A stretch of DNA of 64,000 nt. It comes from Candidatus Bathycorpusculum acetigenes (GTDB lineage Archaea; Thermoproteota; Bathyarchaeia; Bathyarchaeales; Bathycorpusculaceae). Below, in pieces: positions 62,612 to 64,000 of this stretch. How positions within the stretch are numbered: position 1 is the stretch's first letter; every line of letters begins with the position of its first letter. The DNA lies in the NCBI GenBank assembly GCA_009781675.1, contig WQVG01000001.1:62001-126000 (forward strand). The letters are read 5' to 3'. The position numbers were made by a program, and so were the translations under genes. The notes under the pieces are model-generated. The model ran no database searches. It was given only the letters and a program-made list of their open reading frames with translations, and had not been told where the DNA came from.

Positions 62612-62714
62612 CCCACAAAGCGGTAGCATGCAGAGTATGAGTTAACTCAAATCTGCTTTTTCTGTTCTTCATAGGGCTGGCGTGACGCTAACCAGTTGTT
62701 TGGTTGTTAACTCG

Positions 62715-63221
62715 CTATTTGACATGTATGTTTAGGACGCAGTAGTTTTGAGTAAACACATAAACTCCTGAGCCTGAATCGCGCCACAGTTCGAAAACTA
62801 CCGCATAGTTACCGGGTATGTCCTGCATAGCGGTCACTAGGTTCTGGTGGGTTTCTCCTGTTGCTAAACTGAACCTATAGGTGTTGATGGGATCAACTTC
62901 AAGACCGTTTGGCAAGCTAGCGGGTAGATTCTTTGCAATCTTAGTTTGTACCATATAGTTTTGGGCGGAGTTCATGTGATTTTCAACATTAACGTAAACA
63001 CTTAGATTGTTATTTTGGCTGGCTAAAACAACTTCGGGGTAATCTATGGCTTGTTTTTGGCGGTCTAGGAGGCTAATGGTATTGTATTCCTCGGGGGCAT
63101 GATCGCCCAAGATGTAGTAACCTGCCACCACAGCGGCAACAATAACCAGCGCCAAGAAAACTGCTATATAGTAGCCTTTCTCTTCATCCAAAGCGTTTCT
63201 GACTTCGAATAGTTTCCGCAT
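62715..63221 (-). CDS. DUF1616-like membrane-anchored protein
   Basis: A 168-aa protein. The N-terminal 14 residues are cytoplasmic, a transmembrane helix follows at about 17-37 (GYYIAVFLALVIVAAVVAGYY), and the remainder is an extracellular beta-rich domain (SVYVNVENHMNSAQNYMVQ, YRFSLATGETHQNLV). This resembles the C-terminal part of archaeal DUF1616 proteins, often encoded with glycosyltransferases. It overlaps the upstream GT2 gene by 38 nt, so the two are co-translated. Its role in surface glycan assembly is suggested by that pairing only. Confidence 0.72.
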   Translation of the reverse strand: MRKLFEVRNALDEEKGYYIAVFLALVIVAAVVAGYYILGDHAPEEYNTISLLDRQKQAIDYPEVVLASQNNNLSVYVNVENHMNSAQNYMVQTKIAKNLPASLPNGLEVDPINTYRFSLATGETHQNLVTAMQDIPGNYAVVFELWRDSGSGVYVFTQNYCVLNIHVK

Positions 63222-63900
63222 CTAAAATCCCCTTAAAGATGGTGCTAAATATTTCAATTCCAGACTTAAACCTTCTCAGCTTGGGTTTTCCATACCTACG
63301 CGTTTTGTATGTTGTAGGAATTTCGACCATGCTAAAGCCTTCCTTAGCAAATTGAATCAGCATCTCAGTGGCAAAAGCCATGTCGCCTTCTTTGAGTTCC
63401 ACTTGGTTAATGGCTTCCCGCGAGATAGCCCGGAACCCTGATTGAGTGTCACTTAAAAATTGACTGTAGAAGAAGTCATAAACAAAGGTTATGACTTTGT
63501 TACCTATGAAATTCATCAGGCCCATGGCTTTGTTGGGATCATACATACGGGTGGCTAAAACCATGTCGGCATCGGTCTCAATCATCTTGGCTATCATACG
63601 GTTGATGTGGCGGACTTCGTAGGTGCCATCCCCATCTACCATAATGATAATGTTGCCCTTCGCATTTTTCATACCGGTTAGCAATGCTAAGCCATAGCCG
63701 CGACGGGGTTCTACAATTAACCGACAATATCCGAGGCTTTTGACGATTTCTTTTGTGCCGTCAGTGGAGTTGCCGTCAACGATAATGATTTCTTTGGGAT
63801 AAATCAAATTTTTCTGAATGGTTTCTACGGCTTCCAAAATGTTTCCGGCTTCGTTGAGGGTTGGGATAACAACCGAGACCAGTTCAACTTTAGTCGTCAT
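63184..63900 (-). CDS. Family 2 glycosyltransferase, dolichol-phosphate mannose synthase type
   Basis: A 238-aa GT2 enzyme. The motifs VSVVIPTLNEAGNILEAV, EIIIVDGNSTDGT and the metal-binding IIMVDGDGTYEVRH are intact, followed by DADMVLATRMYD and DTQSGFRAISR. These resemble polyprenyl-phosphate mannosyl/glucosyl transferases. No membrane segment is present, so it would act at the cytoplasmic face of the membrane. It starts at ATG, 45 nt downstream of another glycosyltransferase-like gene that leaves the window, and overlaps the DUF1616-like gene. Confidence 0.92.
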   Translation of the reverse strand: MTTKVELVSVVIPTLNEAGNILEAVETIQKNLIYPKEIIIVDGNSTDGTKEIVKSLGYCRLIVEPRRGYGLALLTGMKNAKGNIIIMVDGDGTYEVRHINRMIAKMIETDADMVLATRMYDPNKAMGLMNFIGNKVITFVYDFFYSQFLSDTQSGFRAISREAINQVELKEGDMAFATEMLIQFAKEGFSMVEIPTTYKTRRYGKPKLRRFKSGIEIFSTIFKGILDAETIRSQKRFG

Positions 63901-63945
63901 TGGCTACCATCCGTATTAGAGGGCTATATTGTTTTGCATCCATGG

Positions 63946-64000
63946 TTAAATAAGTTCTTCGTATATTTCGAGTAATTGCTTGATGTTTGTCTCCCAACTA
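63946..64000 (-). CDS. C-terminal end of a probable glycosyltransferase (cut by window)
   Basis: Only the last 17 codons are in the window, reading SWETNIKQLLEIYEELI before TAA. This ending is common in family 4 glycosyltransferases, and the next gene is a GT2, so a GT4 is a reasonable guess. It cannot be confirmed from so little sequence. Confidence 0.5.
   Translation of the reverse strand, partial: SWETNIKQLLEIYEELI

Noticed and set aside
1-64000. CRISPR arrays, rRNA genes, prophage or integrase genes, and toxin-antitoxin pairs
   Set aside because: I looked for regularly spaced direct repeats, rRNA-like conserved blocks, and integrase or phage structural genes and saw none.

Overview
The window is a gene-dense archaeal chromosome segment. 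Archaeal markers include aMBF1, TFE, NAC with a UBA domain, a stand-alone ArcTGT-type PUA protein, aTrm56, a PAC2-family protein, DGGGP synthase, CobY, CTP-dependent riboflavin kinase, ADP-forming acetyl-CoA synthetase, A/T-rich promoters and an archaeal initiator tRNA. The gene set and the large secreted proteins fit the TACK side of the archaea, most likely a Bathyarchaeia-type lineage. That placement is inference; no rRNA gene is present.

Layout. 0-8.7 kb: a cut sugar kinase, a flavodiiron protein, a parvulin, a small 2[4Fe-4S] ferredoxin, a membrane-anchored coiled-coil protein, initiator tRNA-Met, a PAC2 protein and an M50 protease. 8.8-13.2 kb (minus strand): aspartate kinase, homoserine dehydrogenase, threonine synthase and an ACT-domain protein. 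13.5-22.5 kb (plus): a cyclic 2,3-diphosphoglycerate synthetase-like GTPase, then argG, argH, carA and carB. 22.6-27.9 kb: NAC and PUA proteins facing an information-processing run mbf1-hflX-trm56-tfe-HD-DUF2110. 28-34.8 kb: a looser accessory stretch with a 55-codon gene lacking any standard start codon, two about 160 bp inverted-repeat elements, surface proteins and a GltD-like flavoprotein. 34.9-36.1 kb: a radical SAM protein and tRNA-Ala.

36.6-43.1 kb is an eight-gene histidine operon, hisG-D-C-B-H-A-F-I, with overlapping or abutting genes. 43.4-50.9 kb holds AmrS-like, CofE-like, acetyl-CoA synthetase (ADP-forming) alpha, riboflavin kinase, CBS, VIT-like, CoA-binding and cytoplasmic HtrA-like genes. 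51.3-64 kb holds a CobD-like enzyme, a GT2-GT2-GT4 operon, a radical SAM/SPASM protein, cobS-cobY, a translationally coupled epimerase-DGGGP synthase-Tes-like lipid operon, and the start of a second glycosylation cluster.

The most unusual signal concerns translation starts. For argG, hisI and a small unnamed gene, the conserved reading frame with a well-placed Shine-Dalgarno sequence begins at ATA. For hflX it appears to begin at ACG. In these genes the first ATG, GTG or TTG is missing, too far from the Shine-Dalgarno site, or cuts into conserved sequence. TTG and GTG starts are also frequent among the neighbours. This pattern of AUA/ACG initiation deserves a genome-wide test. The second most interesting item is the lipid operon that couples a Tes-like tetraether synthase to DGGGP synthase and a sugar epimerase.
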